Shown piece after piece: positions 31,595 to 43,398 of a DNA stretch of 64,000 nucleotides; the first letter of the stretch is position 1, and each line of letters opens with the position of its first letter. A model generated the notes under the pieces. The model ran no database searches. It saw only the letters and a program-made list of their open reading frames with translations, and had not been told where the DNA came from. The DNA is from Niebla homalea (Eukaryota > Ascomycota > Lecanoromycetes > Lecanorales > Ramalinaceae), in NCBI GenBank assembly GCA_019925105.1, contig JAHGAU010000031.1:62001-126000 (forward strand), given 5' to 3'. Both the position numbers and the translations under genes were made by a program.

Positions 31595-33272
31595 ATGGCG
31601 GCAACAATTATCGGCCGCGAGAGCAATGAGAAACTTTCCGACTCTGACAAGTCCGGCCCCAACGACCACAAACTCGAGGACGTCCAGGATGCAGCTCCCC
31701 CCGAAAAGCGTCATCGCCTGTCAACAGCGCCCAAGGGCACCCGCCCTGACGGCAAGATCGAACTCGACCCCTATGACAACCTCGAGCACACAGGTTTTGG
31801 CTATTCATCCCTCAAGAAATGGACCATCCTCACCGTCATCTTCGCCGTTCAGGTGTCGATGAACTTCAACACCTCCGTCTACCCCAATGCGGTTCTCCCC
31901 CTCACCAAGGCCTTTCATGTATCTGGACAGGTTGCTCGGATTCCGCAAATGACCTTTCTAGTCTTCTATGCCTTTGGATCCGAACTGTGGGCGCCCTGGA
32001 GTGAGGATCTTGGCCGCTGGCCTGTCCTCCAAGCCTCTCTCTTCCTGGTGAATATCTGGCAGATCCCCTGCGCCCTGGCCCCGAACATCGGCACCATCAT
32101 TGTATGCCGCGCTCTAGGCGGCCTGAGCTCTGCAGGTGGCTCCGTGACGCTGGGAATGGTAGCGGACATGTGGGAGGCCGATGAGCAGCAATACGCGGTC
32201 GCGTACGTGGTGCTCTCGTCCGTCGGTGGGACCTCAATAGGCCCCGTGATCGGCAGCTTCATCCAGCGATATCTGAGCTGGCACTGGAACTTCTGGATCC
32301 AGCTCATCTTCGGTGGTGCAGTGCAAGTCGCGCATTTCTTCCTCGTACCTGAGACCCGGAGCACGGTGATGATGGACAAACTGGCCCGCAAGCGGCGTAA
32401 GAATGGAGAAGGCAACGTATATGGTCCCAACGAGTTGAAAGAAAACCGCTTCTCGGCGCGGGAGATACTGCAGACGTGGGCACGCCCCTTTGAGATGTTC
32501 GTGCGGGAACCGATCGTACTGAGCTTGTCTTTGCTGTCCGGCTTCTCGGACGCGCTCATCTTCACCTTTCTGGAGAGCTTCAACCCGGTGTTCAAGCAGT
32601 GGGGGTTTGGGATCATTGCGATCGGTCTGGCCTTCATCCCCATCAACATTGGCTACATCCTGGCTTACCTCTCCTTCTTCCCCTTCATCCACCGACAGCG
32701 CAAAGCTAGAAGGCGGGATCCGAACTCTCTGCAACCCGAAGCACGACTCTTCTGGCTCCTCTTCACTGCCCCTCTGGAGACGATCGGGCTGTTCGGGTTC
32801 GCATGGACAAGCCTGGGACCGAATCATGGGATCCCTTGGATTGCACCGATGATATTCGCTTGTATGATTGCAATTGCCAATGTAAGTTCGTCCACCCTTT
32901 CAAAAGTGCTCGCTGATGAATTGTGGTCAGTATTCAATTTACATGGCAACGATTGACTACATGATCGCCTCGTACGGTCCCTACTCCGCGTCGGCCACGG
33001 GCGGGAACGCGCTGGCCCGTGACTTTTTGGCAGGAATTGCTGCCCTGTACTCGACGCCTTTCTATGAGTACTTTCAGGGACGACAGCTCGAGTATCCAAC
33101 CACGGTACTGGCGTGCATCGCATTTGTCGTGACGATCCCGATCTTCATATTCTACTGGAAGGGGCCCTGGGTAAGGGAGAAGAGCAAGTTCGCACAAGTG
33201 CTGGCGAGTGATAAGGCGAACAGGGGGGGGAGCGTTGCTAGCCAGGGAGGTCAGGGATCGAAGGAAGCATGA
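31595..33272 (+). CDS. MFS transporter, DHA1-type drug/polyamine:H+ antiporter family
   Basis: Exon 1 is 31595-32881 and exon 2 is 32931-33272; the 49-base intron has GTAAGT, GCTGATG and CAG and joins IAN to YSIYMATIDY in phase (542 aa). A hydrophilic N-tail of about 75 residues is followed by 12 predicted helices. Motifs: loop 2-3 EDLGRWPVLQASLF (variant of DxxGRRP), VCRALGGLSSAGGSVTLGMV in helix 4-5, and C-terminal WKGPWVREKSKFAQ, typical of fungal DHA1 exporters. It would export a small organic compound across the plasma membrane; the substrate cannot be read from sequence. It is the first of three MFS genes in tandem. Confidence 0.92.
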
Positions 33273-33811
33273 AGAGCTACCTATCGAATACAGACGGACA
33301 TGGGAGGGGTAGAAACAACGACCTGTTTTTTCGAGAATGCACAAAGTGTTCGCTTGTGATACCTTTCTAGTTCTTTCCTAGATCATCTCATATGAGGAAC
33401 ATGCTTCTTTGTTGAAACTTGCATATCACTTGAAGTTACAATTCTCCACCGCCCGTCCCGATAGGTTCAATGCATGATCTTAACGTGCCGCATACCCGGC
33501 CGGAAAATCCGAAGCCGACGAGATGATCAAAAAGGGAAGTCAAGCCTGGCATCTTCTCTGTTTACATAGTACCTGAGCTTGTCATCTCCTCTCTGCTATA
33601 CTACAATCCACATAAATCAAAGCATGACTTTGCGCATTGTTCAATACAACAGCGACCCCACATTTCTCCAAGGGAGTATTCTGAGCCAAGGCGGCTAGTT
33701 CTAGTTCTAGTTCTACAGCCGGCAGCGGAACCTGCCAGCGCCCTGAGCCTCCCCCTAAAAGAATATCTAATCAAAAAAAAGGCTTGTTGGAGTCTGACGT
33801 GATCAACCGTC
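33273..33811. other. intergenic between MFS genes
   Basis: Promoter region of the second MFS gene. Contains a (GTTCTA)3-type repeat near 33696-33716. Nothing else recognised. Confidence 0.5.
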
Positions 33812-36047
33812 ATGAGTGAGCATTCCATCTCTCTCTCTTCCTTGACTCGATCTCATCCACCCCCTTACCACTATCCACTATTCCAGCTCTTGATAGGAAG
33901 GTGTCATCGCTGTCGCGCGATCATCTGCTCATGGCTTTTTCACCAAATCCGCCCTCAATGCCTCCTCTAACCGCCATCCAACAGGCACCGATCTCGCCCT
34001 CGCCCAATCCGTCACAAACGAACCTGATTCCTCTAAGCGTGAAGCTCGCGTTGTCTCCGCTCTGTATAAAGGCCATGATGTCGATGTTCACCCAACACAA
34101 TCTATAGCTATCGCACAATCGGCGCTGCCAACCCCGACTGATGGTGAGAAGGCGGACCCAATAGCTCGTGAAGGGGAGAGCCGGGCTTCAACACAGTGCG
34201 ACGGCTCGATCGACCAGAAGCAAGCTGGGAATGAGCAACCATTATCAAGCACAGCCGCCTTCCTCGAGGGTCGCCTCATGGGCGCAGGAGGCCAACACCC
34301 CGACATCGAAAAAGATAAAGGTGTATATATACCCCGCGAGAAGAGCTCCCACGCCCACGGTGCTCCAGTCACCGTGTTGCAGAAAGATGTTGACGTCGAG
34401 CGTGGGACAAGGAGCTCGGGTAGTCGGGGCAGTAGTGATAAGAAGGGAGAATGCAGTGGCAACGAAGGCGAGAAGGAAGAGGTGGATCCAAACGTCGTCG
34501 ACTGGGATGGGCCAGACGATCCAGCCAACCCGAGGAATTGGACGGAGAAGAAGAAATGGGGGAATATTCTGGTGATTGCGTCCATCACCTTTTTGACGTA
34601 CGTCTTCCCCATTTCCTACCCATGAAGTGGAGATAAGGGGAAACTGGATAAGGACCCAGCTGATCGTTGATGACACGACAGACCCCTCGCCTCTTCCATG
34701 TTCGCCCCCGGCGTCCCTGACGTGATGACAGAATTCCACTCCAGCAACGAACAACTGGCGTCCTTCGTGGTCTCGGTCTACGTGCTCGGCTACGCCTTCG
34801 GTCCCATCATCATTGCACCTTTGAGCGAGATCTACGGCCGACTGTGGGTCTACAACATCTGCAACATTGGCTTCATTGTCTTCACCATTGCATGTGCCGT
34901 GTCGAGCAACCTCAATATGCTGATTGCTTTCCGCTTCATCGAGGGAACGTTTGGGTCGTGCCCTTTGACCATCGGTGGTGGGACGATCGCAGATATGATA
35001 GTGCAGGAGAAGAGAGGGGGAGTGATGGCTATCTGGGCGCTGGGGCCGTTGATGGGTCCTGTGGTTGGACCCGTGGCCGGTGGCTATTTGGCACAGGCCG
35101 CCGGGTGGAGGTGGGTGTTTTGGGTGATTGCCATTGCTGTCAGTACCTTCCCTTCTTCCCTCATCACCTCTCCTCTATCCACATAAGAATGAATCGTTGA
35201 TGGATAGTCAATCTAGGCCGGCGTCGTCTCCATCGGCTGCTTCTTCTTCTGCCGCGAGACCTACGCCGTCACCCTCCTCGAAAAGAAAGCGTCCAAGTTG
35301 CGCAAATCGAGCGGCAACCGGGCCTTCAGGTCGAAACTGGCTTCACCCCTCACGGAAGGTGAACTCTTCAAGATCTCCATTATTCGCCCCATGAAAATGC
35401 TCCTCTTCTCCCCCATCGTTTTGGCGTTGTCGACCTACATGGCGGTCGTGTACGGCTACCTCTACCTCCTCTTCACCACCTTGACCGAAGTATTCGAAAC
35501 GACATACCACTTCTCTTCCGGGTCTGTCGGGCTCACCTACCTCGGCATCGGAGTCGGTTGTCTCGTTGGCGTGGGCGCATTTGGCTACCTCTCGGACCGC
35601 ATCCTCAAATCCATGACAGCCAAAAATGGGGGGGAAGCCAAACCTGAATTCCGGCTCCCCCCCATGATTCCAGGCTCGTTCGTCATCCCCATCGGTCTCT
35701 TCCTCTACGGTTGGACGGCGGAGAAAGGCGTTCAATGGATCGTGCCCATCATTGGGACGAGTTTCGTGGGGTTTGGGTTACTGGCGACGTTCATGCCGAT
35801 ACAGACATACATGGTGGATGCCTTCACCGTCTATGCGGCCAGTGCAATTGCGGCAAATACCATATTGCGGAGTCTGGTGGGCGCGCTGTTGCCATTGGCG
35901 GGGAGAAAGATGTACGCAACGCTTGGGTTAGGATGGGGAAACAGTCTGCTGGGCTTCATTGCGTTGGCGATGTGTCCGATCCCGTATGTGCTGTATGTGT
36001 TTGGGGAGAGGATTCGGAAGAGCGAGAAGGGGAAGTCGAGGTTTTGA
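33812..36047 (+). CDS. MFS transporter, DHA1-type multidrug family
   Basis: The main exons are 33901-34597, 34682-35138 and 35217-36047; introns have GTACGT/ACAG and GTCAGT/CTAG and join in phase ([30 protein letters not shown]). The first exon is inferred: ATG plus one base at 33812-33815, donor GTGAGC, acceptor GGAAG at 33900, giving [18 protein letters not shown] and 662 aa overall; this tiny exon is needed because the long N-terminal frame has no usable ATG. Family motifs: [55 protein letters not shown] and [17 protein letters not shown]. Twelve helices follow a long acidic, disordered N-terminus ending DPANPRNW, a usual DHA1 lead-in. A plasma-membrane exporter; substrate unknown. Confidence 0.9.
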
Positions 36048-37027
36048 GGAGGAAGGATGAGGGCAGAGGAGACAAATGTGACATCTGCTCCAGAATGGGA
36101 CTGCTGAGACATGACTCTAGCTAGCTGGTGGGGATTGCATCATGAGGTAACGAATAACTTCTGTATAATTATTATAATCTCAAATTCTGGCCTAATTGTG
36201 CCCATTAAACCCAAAAACACATCAAGAACATCAGCCTCTCCATCTCCTTAAATTCTGCTTGTTCGTATTCGCCATCCCCATCAAACATTCTTCCAGTTTT
36301 GACTCCGATCTCTAAGCGAGCCCTCCACGTCCTCCAATCAGCAACGTCCCGAAGCGACCCCCTATCCCATATATAGTAAGCGTTCCGAAATCCCCAAAGC
36401 GGTCAAGCGTTCCGGTCTCCAATATGCTACCTTATATCTCGGTTCCGGAGTTTTGAAAATTCACACCGACACCGCTGGCCTCCTTTCACCAAATTGTGCA
36501 AATCCAAAACGACGAAAGGAGCTGGGATGAGCCCCATTCGGGATGTTACTGGCGGACCAGGCGTGTTGCGAAACGATTTATGCTTCGTTGACGTCCGCAT
36601 TGCAATCGTTGATCTTTCCTCTGCTTATCTTGCGTGTTCCGCAGTGTTGTTTCCTTTATGGCGCTGGTGGTACAGCTTGATGCGAGCAAGCGGACTTTTG
36701 CTAAGAGTCCGAATTCTGGACTGATTGTTTACTGCGTGTGCGAAAGGTTTCCCATGGTGCCTATGATATAAAGCTACAGCTCTTCCTTTTCATTCTGTTG
36801 ATCATCCTGCCTCAGCTCGTGCTCCTGTCTGTCCATTTTCAGGCCAAAGCTGATTGATCTGGCATTGATGCCTCACACCTGACGGAAGTCAATTCCAACT
36901 CAATTCTTGCACCGACCTCATCAGACAATAGGAAGCTTCACCTAGACCCCCTACCGATACCTGGGACCTACACCTTGCCTTGAAACCCTACAGTCCCTAC
37001 CCCAATTCATTTTTGCCGACACTTAAC
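36048..37027. other. intergenic, promoter region of the third MFS gene
   Basis: About 1 kb without a supported gene. It contains the AAGCGTTCCG direct repeat (listed separately), CGG-rich elements near 36439 (CGGTTCCGG) and a TATA-like ATATAAAG string near 36766. Confidence 0.5.
36378..36414 (+). promoter_or_regulatory. direct repeat AAGCGTTCCG in promoter of third MFS gene
   Basis: Two exact 10-base copies start at 36378 and 36405 (27-base spacing), about 620-650 bases upstream of the start codon, with CGGTTCCGG 25 bases further on. Repeated CGG/CCG half sites are typical of Zn2Cys6 regulators, but no regulator is known here. Confidence 0.3.
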
Positions 37028-38988
37028 ATGGCAGCTCCAACAGCAGCAGAGGACCCGAATCTTGACCTTGAAAAGACTGCCAGCCCGTACAAAGCTGATC
37101 ACCACATCTTCGATGAACCCAAGAAGCAGCAACCTTCTACTATATCTTCAGTCCAAGATGCAGACCATAAAGCCGAGTCAAAAGCCGACCACAAGCCCGA
37201 CCACTCAGACAAAGCGTCGACAAGCGAGACGGACTTGGACATTGAAAAGGCGGGAGCCACAACAGCATCCGATGGCCAAGTGCAAGAAGAAGCTGGACTA
37301 CAGGCAGAGTCTGAGGAACCAGAGCAGGAGTATCCGTCAACCAAGAAGTTGATACCCATCGTAGCCAGTCTTTACCTCAGCTTCTTCCTCGTTGCTTTGG
37401 TATGCCCATCCCACATCCCCATTCTACAACCACAAGCGAGGACGAATACTGACACCAGATTCAGGACCGTACCATCCTCGCAACAGCCATCCCACGTATC
37501 ACCGACGATTTCCACTCCCTAGGCGATGTTGGCTGGTATGGGTCCGCCTACATGCTCTGCATGTGTGCCTTCCAACTCCTCTTCGGTAAAATCTACACCT
37601 TCTACAACCCAAAGACCGTCTACCTCCTCGCCATCGCCGTTTTCGAGATCGGTTCCGTTGTCTGCGGCGCCGCTCCCAACTCCACTGCCTTCATCATTGG
37701 CCGAGCTGTGGCTGGTCTGGGCGCTTCAGGCATCTTCTCCGGTGCCATCATTATAATCATCAACACCGTGCCCCTCCACAATCGCCCCCTCTACCAAGGC
37801 CTGATCGGCGCCGTCTTCGGTGTCGCCTCCGTGGCCGGCCCCTTACTGGGAGGCGTTTTCACCACCAAAGTGAGCTGGCGCTGGTGCTTTTACATCAACC
37901 TCCCCATCGGCGGCGTCGCCATGATCATCCTCTTCCTCATTCTCAAGATCCCCTCCCCCAAATACGCCAAACTGCCTCTGCGCCAACAACTCATCAATCT
38001 CGACCCCTTGGGCACCGCTGTCTTCCTACCAGCTGTCGTCTGTTTATTGCTTGCCCTCCAATGGGGAGGGACCACCTACGCCTGGTCCAACGCCCGGATA
38101 ATCGTCCTCCTCATCCTCTTCTCTCTGCTCATCCTGTCCTTTCTCATCATCCAACACATCCGCAAGGAAAAGGCTACGGTGCCCCTCCGCATCGTCCGCC
38201 AACGCTCCATAGCCGCTGGGATGTGGAACCAATTCTGCTCCGGGTCGGCTATGATGATCTTCGTCTACTACCTCCCCATCTGGTTCCAAGCCATCAAGAA
38301 CGTCTCTGCCGTGAAGTCCGGCATCATGAACCTGCCCCTTATCCTCTCTCTCGTGGTCGCCGGCATCATGGGCGGCATCGCCGTGAACCGGTTGGGATAC
38401 TACACTCCCTTCATGATCATCTCCACCGTTCTGACGTCCATCGCCGCGGGGCTGATCACCACATTCACCCCTACAACACCGCATCAGAAATGGATCGCCT
38501 ATCAATTCCTCTTCGGCTACGGGTTGGGTCTGGCAATGCAGCAGGGCTCGTTAGCGGCGCAAACCTGCCTCCCCAAAAGGGACGCACCCATCGGTGTGAG
38601 TCTGATCATGTTCATGATGCAACTCGGCGGCGCCATCTTCGTCTCGGTCGGGCAGAACGTCTTCACCAACTCGTTGGCGCAGGGTCTCGACGGCATCGAC
38701 GGGCTGGACCCACGGATCGTGGTGAACACGGGCGCGACGGAGCTGAGGAGGGTGGTGCAGCCCGAACTATTACCGGGAGTGTTGGAAGCGTACAACGGGG
38801 CGCTGGTGAAATGTTTCCGCGTGGCGCTGGCGATGGCGTGCCTGGGGATCCTGGGGAGCGGGTGCATGGAGTGGAAGAGCGTGAGGCGGGAGAAGGATCG
38901 GGCCGACAAGGAGAAGAAGGAGAAGGCCGAGCTTGAGCGGAAGTCTGCTGCTGCTGCTGAAGAAGAGAAGCCCGAGTCCAAGCCGTGA
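37028..38988 (+). CDS. MFS transporter, DHA2-type (14-TMS) toxin/drug exporter
   Basis: Exon 1 is 37028-37399 and exon 2 is 37465-38988 (631 aa). The 65-base intron has donor GTATGC, branch ACTGAC and acceptor ATTCAG; choosing this acceptor rather than CACCAG six bases earlier restores the family motif C LVALDRTILATAIPRITDDF. Other DHA2 signatures are DVGWYGSAYMLCMCAFQL, GRAVAGLGASGIFSGAI, VFGVASVAGPLLGGVFTTKV and SWRWCFYINLPIGG. Fourteen helices are expected. The N-tail (about 110 aa) is acidic and the C-tail ends in a Lys/Glu-rich stretch. DHA2 proteins of this type export fungal secondary metabolites and fungicides; none of the usual biosynthetic core enzymes is in this window. Confidence 0.94.
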
Positions 38989-39471
38989 CACAAAAAACCA
39001 CAAAATAAACAAAACAAGACAGAGTCTTTTGTAAGTGAAACTCGATGCGAAAAGCGAAAGCAGCAGTAATCGCTCAATTGAACGGGCTATGCAGTTCGCC
39101 CGTCCCACCACTGGTACATACCTAGATATAGCACCAAGAAAATTCATGTATATATAGCAATTTCCAGATTAACCCCCGCCCTCCCCCCCTTTTCTCCTCA
39201 GATCAATTCTCTATATATGTACCTACCAAAAACCCCTTAACCATCCCACCCGCTCATCCCCCCCACTCCCGCCCTTACACAAGGTGATCCAGCTATTTCC
39301 CGCGTGTTCGTGTATATGTGTATATGTGTCCGTGGCGGGGAAACGGGGGGGCCGGGGAAGGTCCGAGGGCGAGGGGAAGGACGCGGGAAGGACGCTAGAA
39401 GGAAGGAAGGACGGCTCGGCCATCTTCGGGCTGGGTCTTTTGCGTGGGGTAGTGTAGGGGGCTCCTCCAAC

Positions 39472-39514
39472 TTTTTTTTTTTTTTCAATCAATCAATCAA
39501 TCAGTCAATCAGTC
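39472..39514. repeat. poly-T plus (CAAT)n microsatellite
   Basis: Fourteen T residues followed by about seven CAAT/CAGT units. Confidence 0.85.
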
Positions 39515-39899
39515 ACGGAAAAGTTGGGGTTTTGCGTTTGTCTTGGTTTGTTTGGTTGGCTTGCTCTGCTTGCAGGGTAGGGCAGGAGGGTATCATTGCT
39601 GCTTTTCATTGCTGCCTTTGATATTGGATATTGGATATTTGATAATTGATATTTGATTTTAATTTTAATTTTTTCTTCTTCAAGGTGAGAAAAAACAGCG
39701 AGGGAATGAAAAATGGAAACCGAAGAAGAGAAAAGGAAGAAGGGGGCGGAGGGCATTAACGTCACATTTTGACTCCTTTTCTTCCTCTCTAGATCTAGAT
39801 GTCCTCTCTACCTCTACATACACATCTTTTTACTTCAGGAATACCGTCATCAACCCCCGAAAAAATCTCCCACCCCCAAAAAAAGAAGAAAAAGAAAAA

Positions 39900-40215
39900 G
39901 AACGGCGCACATGGATATAGATCGACCATACTCGAGCACACTCGAGCATGCATGCACGCATGCAAGAACTTGGCCGCTCCCCTCCCTCTTCCTCTTCCTC
40001 CTCCTTTTTCGGTTTCACTCTTAATGTTTCTGCCTCTCTCATCCAACGTAATACACGGGGCAAGTACGCGGGGCCGCGCACCCTTAACGACAACTGACTG
40101 ACCGACCGATTGCGATTGGGTGGTGGCTGGTGTATCCCTTTCGGACGGGGTTGGATGCTTACTCTCTTTTTGGGGGGAGAGTGAGAGTGAGGTCGACTGA
40201 ACGAAGAAAGAAGGG
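39900..40215. repeat. tandem duplication, copy 1
   Basis: Shares an ordered series of blocks with copy 2: AACGGCG...GATATAG, ACTCGAGCAT, AAGAACTTGGCCG, a CTTCCT pyrimidine tract, CGGGGCAAGTA, CTGACCGACCGATTG, CTGGTGTATCCCTTTCGGAC, and GAGAGTGAGAGTGAGGTCGA followed by CTGAACGA. The order and direction are the same, spacing about 320-330 bases. Confidence 0.75.
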
Positions 40216-40229
40216 GGGGGGTAAGGGGA

Positions 40230-40490
40230 AAAACGGCGGATATAGGGCAGGAACTACTCAAGCATATATATATAAGAACTTGGCCGTTTCCCTTCCTCTT
40301 CCTCTTCCTCTTCCTCCTCCAAAAGTGACACGCGGGGCAAGTAAGCAAGCCTGGCCACGTACCCATAGCGACGAGTAACTGACCGGCCGACCGATTGGGG
40401 CTGGCTGGTGTATCCCTTTCGGACGGGATTGATGCTTATTCTCTTTTGGCGGAGAGTGAGAGTGAGGTCGACTGAACGACGAGGGGAGGG
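40230..40490. repeat. tandem duplication, copy 2
   Basis: Direct second copy of 39900-40215 with the same block order; it lacks part of the middle (about 40 bases) and has point differences, so the duplication is not recent. Confidence 0.75.
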
Positions 40491-42015
40491 GGGCAGCGTT
40501 ATGGGAATGAATTGATTTTTGGGAGGACGAAGAAAAAGAAGAAGCAGGGGAGGAAGAAAAGATCTGGCATAAGGGTGATGGGGTCTGGACACAGGGACCT
40601 CTGCTGGTGGTGGTGGTGGAAGAGGGGGGTATCGAATATGATATCCCCCCCCCCCATCCCCACAACGGGAGATTATATCATAAGAGAGGATGCCAGCACC
40701 ACCAAAGCCCAAAATCTCTGTGGGAAAAGGTGGATGATATCACACCGACTTCTGTTCGGCAGCACGAGCGCTGAGGACTTCGTCCCGTTTCAAACCCCGC
40801 TTTTGCTGCGCTTGTACCACCTAACCCGATGCTACTTTTCCACGACACATGAATTACATGAGAGCATGGCCACGGGCCAATCTCCATGACAAGGCAACCC
40901 TACATGCCACTGGAACCCCCTCCGTGTGATCATATATGTAATGAAGGTTCACGATGGGGCCGCCGGCGAGGTAGGGGAGGAGGGAGGAGGGAGGGAGGGT
41001 GGTCGGATCGGTTGGTGTCTCGTCGGTGTCGTGTCGGTGGTGATGGTTTGGGGATTGTCGGGGAAGAAAAAAGGATGATGGAAGAATTGATGCCGGACGA
41101 CCCATAACGAAAGTGGAAGGAAGCTGTAGAGGTGCTCATGAAGAGGCAATGATTGTAGAAGTGGTGGGTTAGTAATGGTTGGACTACAAGTTCTTGTTTC
41201 TTTTTTTCTTTTTTTTTTTTTGAGTGCCCGAACTGGTGCAGGTTGTTGATTGGTATCATATGGCGAGGCATGATAATCATTGTTCGACTCGTTTTTCTCT
41301 CTTTCATCCTTTACTCTTTTTTTGTATTTGTCCTTTTCTTTTTCTTTTTCATGTTCTCTTTCTCTTCTTTTTCATTCTTCTCTTTTTGGGGGTTCTATTT
41401 TTATATATTATTTTTAAATTTTTATATGTTTATATATATATTTGGTACGTGGTTGTTTCGCCGTTGCAAGTTTACGCGGTCGTAATGGCGTTTTCGGAGA
41501 GGAGGTAAGTAGGTGAGGTTGACTTTGTTTGGTAATTAAAAGTTTGTAGAGGTGGGAAGACATCTTAAGGAGCGAATATATGTAAGGCAAGAATGTTGAG
41601 GGAATGTTGCGCAGGCTGTCGTGTCCGGGTTGCTGCCGTTGTACGCGTAGTTGGGTGGGAAGAAAGAAAGGAAAAGTACGGGGGGATGGCGAGACTTTAT
41701 GGAAAAAGCCAATGCCGGGTAGGAGCGGTGGTCAAGCGAGGATAGATGTGTTGACAAACTGAAGGTTTCTGTTAATGTGTTGTGCCCATGAGGCTATGCC
41801 ATTGCGAGGCGTTAACACATTGGGCATCTGGCGTCACGGGAACCGCCACATATTAGCCTCATCGGGGCATTTCCTGGGTTGGAGACGGCCCAGATGTTCT
41901 GTGAGAAGTTACGAATCGCAGCGCTCAAGGCGTTTTTTCATCAAGCGTCAATACCATAAATTCATCTCGTTTCCGTTCACCCCACCGAAAGCCTTGAGCA
42001 AGAGCTCTGAATCCT

Positions 42016-42947
42016 TCATTTGCCCTTCCCCTCCGGTTTCGGATCAAGCCAGGCCCACTGCACTGATGTCCTCCCCAAACCCGGGTCTGCCAGCTTATCG
42101 AACGCGCCAGGACTGACATCGAGATCCGTGCTCGCGCAACCGGTGCATCGATCAACGACGCTGAGGTCGACGGACTTGCCCAGGCGGGTGGCGCGGAGTT
42201 TGTGGCCGCAGAAGGGGTTGGCGTTGGGGTTGGCGGAAGAGGAGGCGCTGTCGAAGAGGAGGTGGGAGATGGAGACGATGTTGTCACTGGGGTAAGGGGG
42301 ATGTGAGTTTCTGAAGATAGGATGGTGGCAAAGCAGCAAATGTATTGAAGGGACTGCTCAGGAGGGTGCATTGGATAATGGGCTGTCGTTGTCAAGTGTA
42401 AGGCAAAGAGCGATGTTGTGCAAATGTTTATAATAGAGTGGACCATTGGGATCGTAAAGCAGGAGTTTCTCGGATGGCAAAATGAGATAAAGGGTCTATT
42501 AACGTAGAGATAGACAGAAAGTAGAACATACCTAGACGACGAGGTCTTCCCACACGCTCCCAGCCCCGGCCCGTAATACGTCAGATCTCCTGTATAGGTC
42601 TGGGAGCCAAGTGGCAGGGCCTTATTGCCATTACCGTTATTCCTGGAGAGCCCGATGGATAGACCTAGGATCAAGGCCAAAAGATTCAAAATTATTGCAA
42701 GGATGATGATTTTGGCGCGCAGAGAGAGGTGGTGGTAAGTTGAATGTATCCGTGATTTCAAGGTGAGCCATGAGGGGATTTGTTGTTGCCAAGAAGGACC
42801 AGCCGGCCGCGTGGGTGGTGAGTTCTGATGATAGACTGGATGATTGGCTTGAGCGGCAGTCTTCTCCCAGTCCAGCGGGAGTTGCGTGACGGGTTGTTCG
42901 GGTACAGTATGTTGTGAGGAAGAGGGAGTTTGGAGTGGTGGATTCAT
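42016..42947 (-). CDS. RlpA/expansin-like double-psi beta-barrel protein with N-terminal membrane anchor
   Basis: Exon 1 is 42532-42947 and exon 2 is 42016-42286; the 245-base intron (donor GTATGT, acceptor CCCCAG) joins GKTSSS to SDNIVSISH in phase (228 aa). Residues about 1-75 are Pro/Gln-rich and cytosolic, then comes one hydrophobic helix (AKIIILAIILNLLALILGLS) as a signal anchor, then the barrel domain: GDLTYYGPGLGACG, NPFCGHKLRA, VDLSVVDRCTGC with the conserved Asp of the RlpA/expansin fold, DLDVSPGAFDKLADPGLGR and VQWAWL. Proteins of this kind are secreted or membrane-tethered and act on or near the cell wall; enzymatic activity is unproven. It is divergent from the succinate dehydrogenase gene with a 450-base shared promoter region. 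Confidence 0.88.
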
Positions 42948-43398
42948 GTTGTACTTGAGGCCAAAAGCTGAGATTATGGACTATCCAATAGCTACATCTC
43001 GTTCAGAGAATATACGATCAATGAGTGTATCTGCGTGAAAATTGATCATTCAAGTACCCAAAACGCAAACAGAATTATTGGAATGAAGTTGAATGAAATG
43101 ATATGGAGTTATACGGCATAAAGGCGCGCAAAAGGGGATGGAGAAAGGGACGGCGACGAGCCAATCAGACCCCGCTTATTTTTCTGCCGCTCCACCTAAG
43201 ACTGATCCAGATAAGCCTCGGCTGAATCGTTAGCGCATTTTTCCACTAGATTCGATCGCCGTTTCTTTCCCTTCTTCATCTTCGCCATCTTCAACCTCCG
43301 CTCTTCCATTAATCAACATCACACACCTAGACCTCTCAGTCTCGTTTGGCGGAATACTGAGAACTCTACAGCCTCCAGATATCGCTTGATCAGCCATC
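42948..43398. promoter_or_regulatory. shared divergent promoter region
   Basis: 450 bases between the start codons of the RlpA-like gene (minus) and the succinate dehydrogenase iron-sulfur subunit gene (plus). No coding frame. A CCAATCAG box (CCAAT type) at about 43160-43167 is the only motif I would point to. Confidence 0.5.

Larger units (their letters stand above)
38989..42015. other. 3-kb non-coding, simple-sequence-rich region
   Basis: No gene is supported. It holds homopolymer and short repeats (T14 and CAAT repeats near 39472-39514, TATTGGA/TATTTGA repeats near 39625-39660, C11 near 40645, T-rich 41207-41220 and 41300-41450) and a diverged tandem duplication (39900-40500). Many open frames here are products of the simple repeats. 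Confidence 0.6.

Noticed and set aside
31595..38988. Secondary-metabolite gene cluster
   Set aside because: Three transporters but no polyketide synthase, peptide synthetase, terpene synthase, P450 or pathway regulator within the window.
39223..41485. Many open frames of 80-180 codons
   Set aside because: Produced by microsatellites and pyrimidine tracts; no domain, no conserved start, no splice logic.
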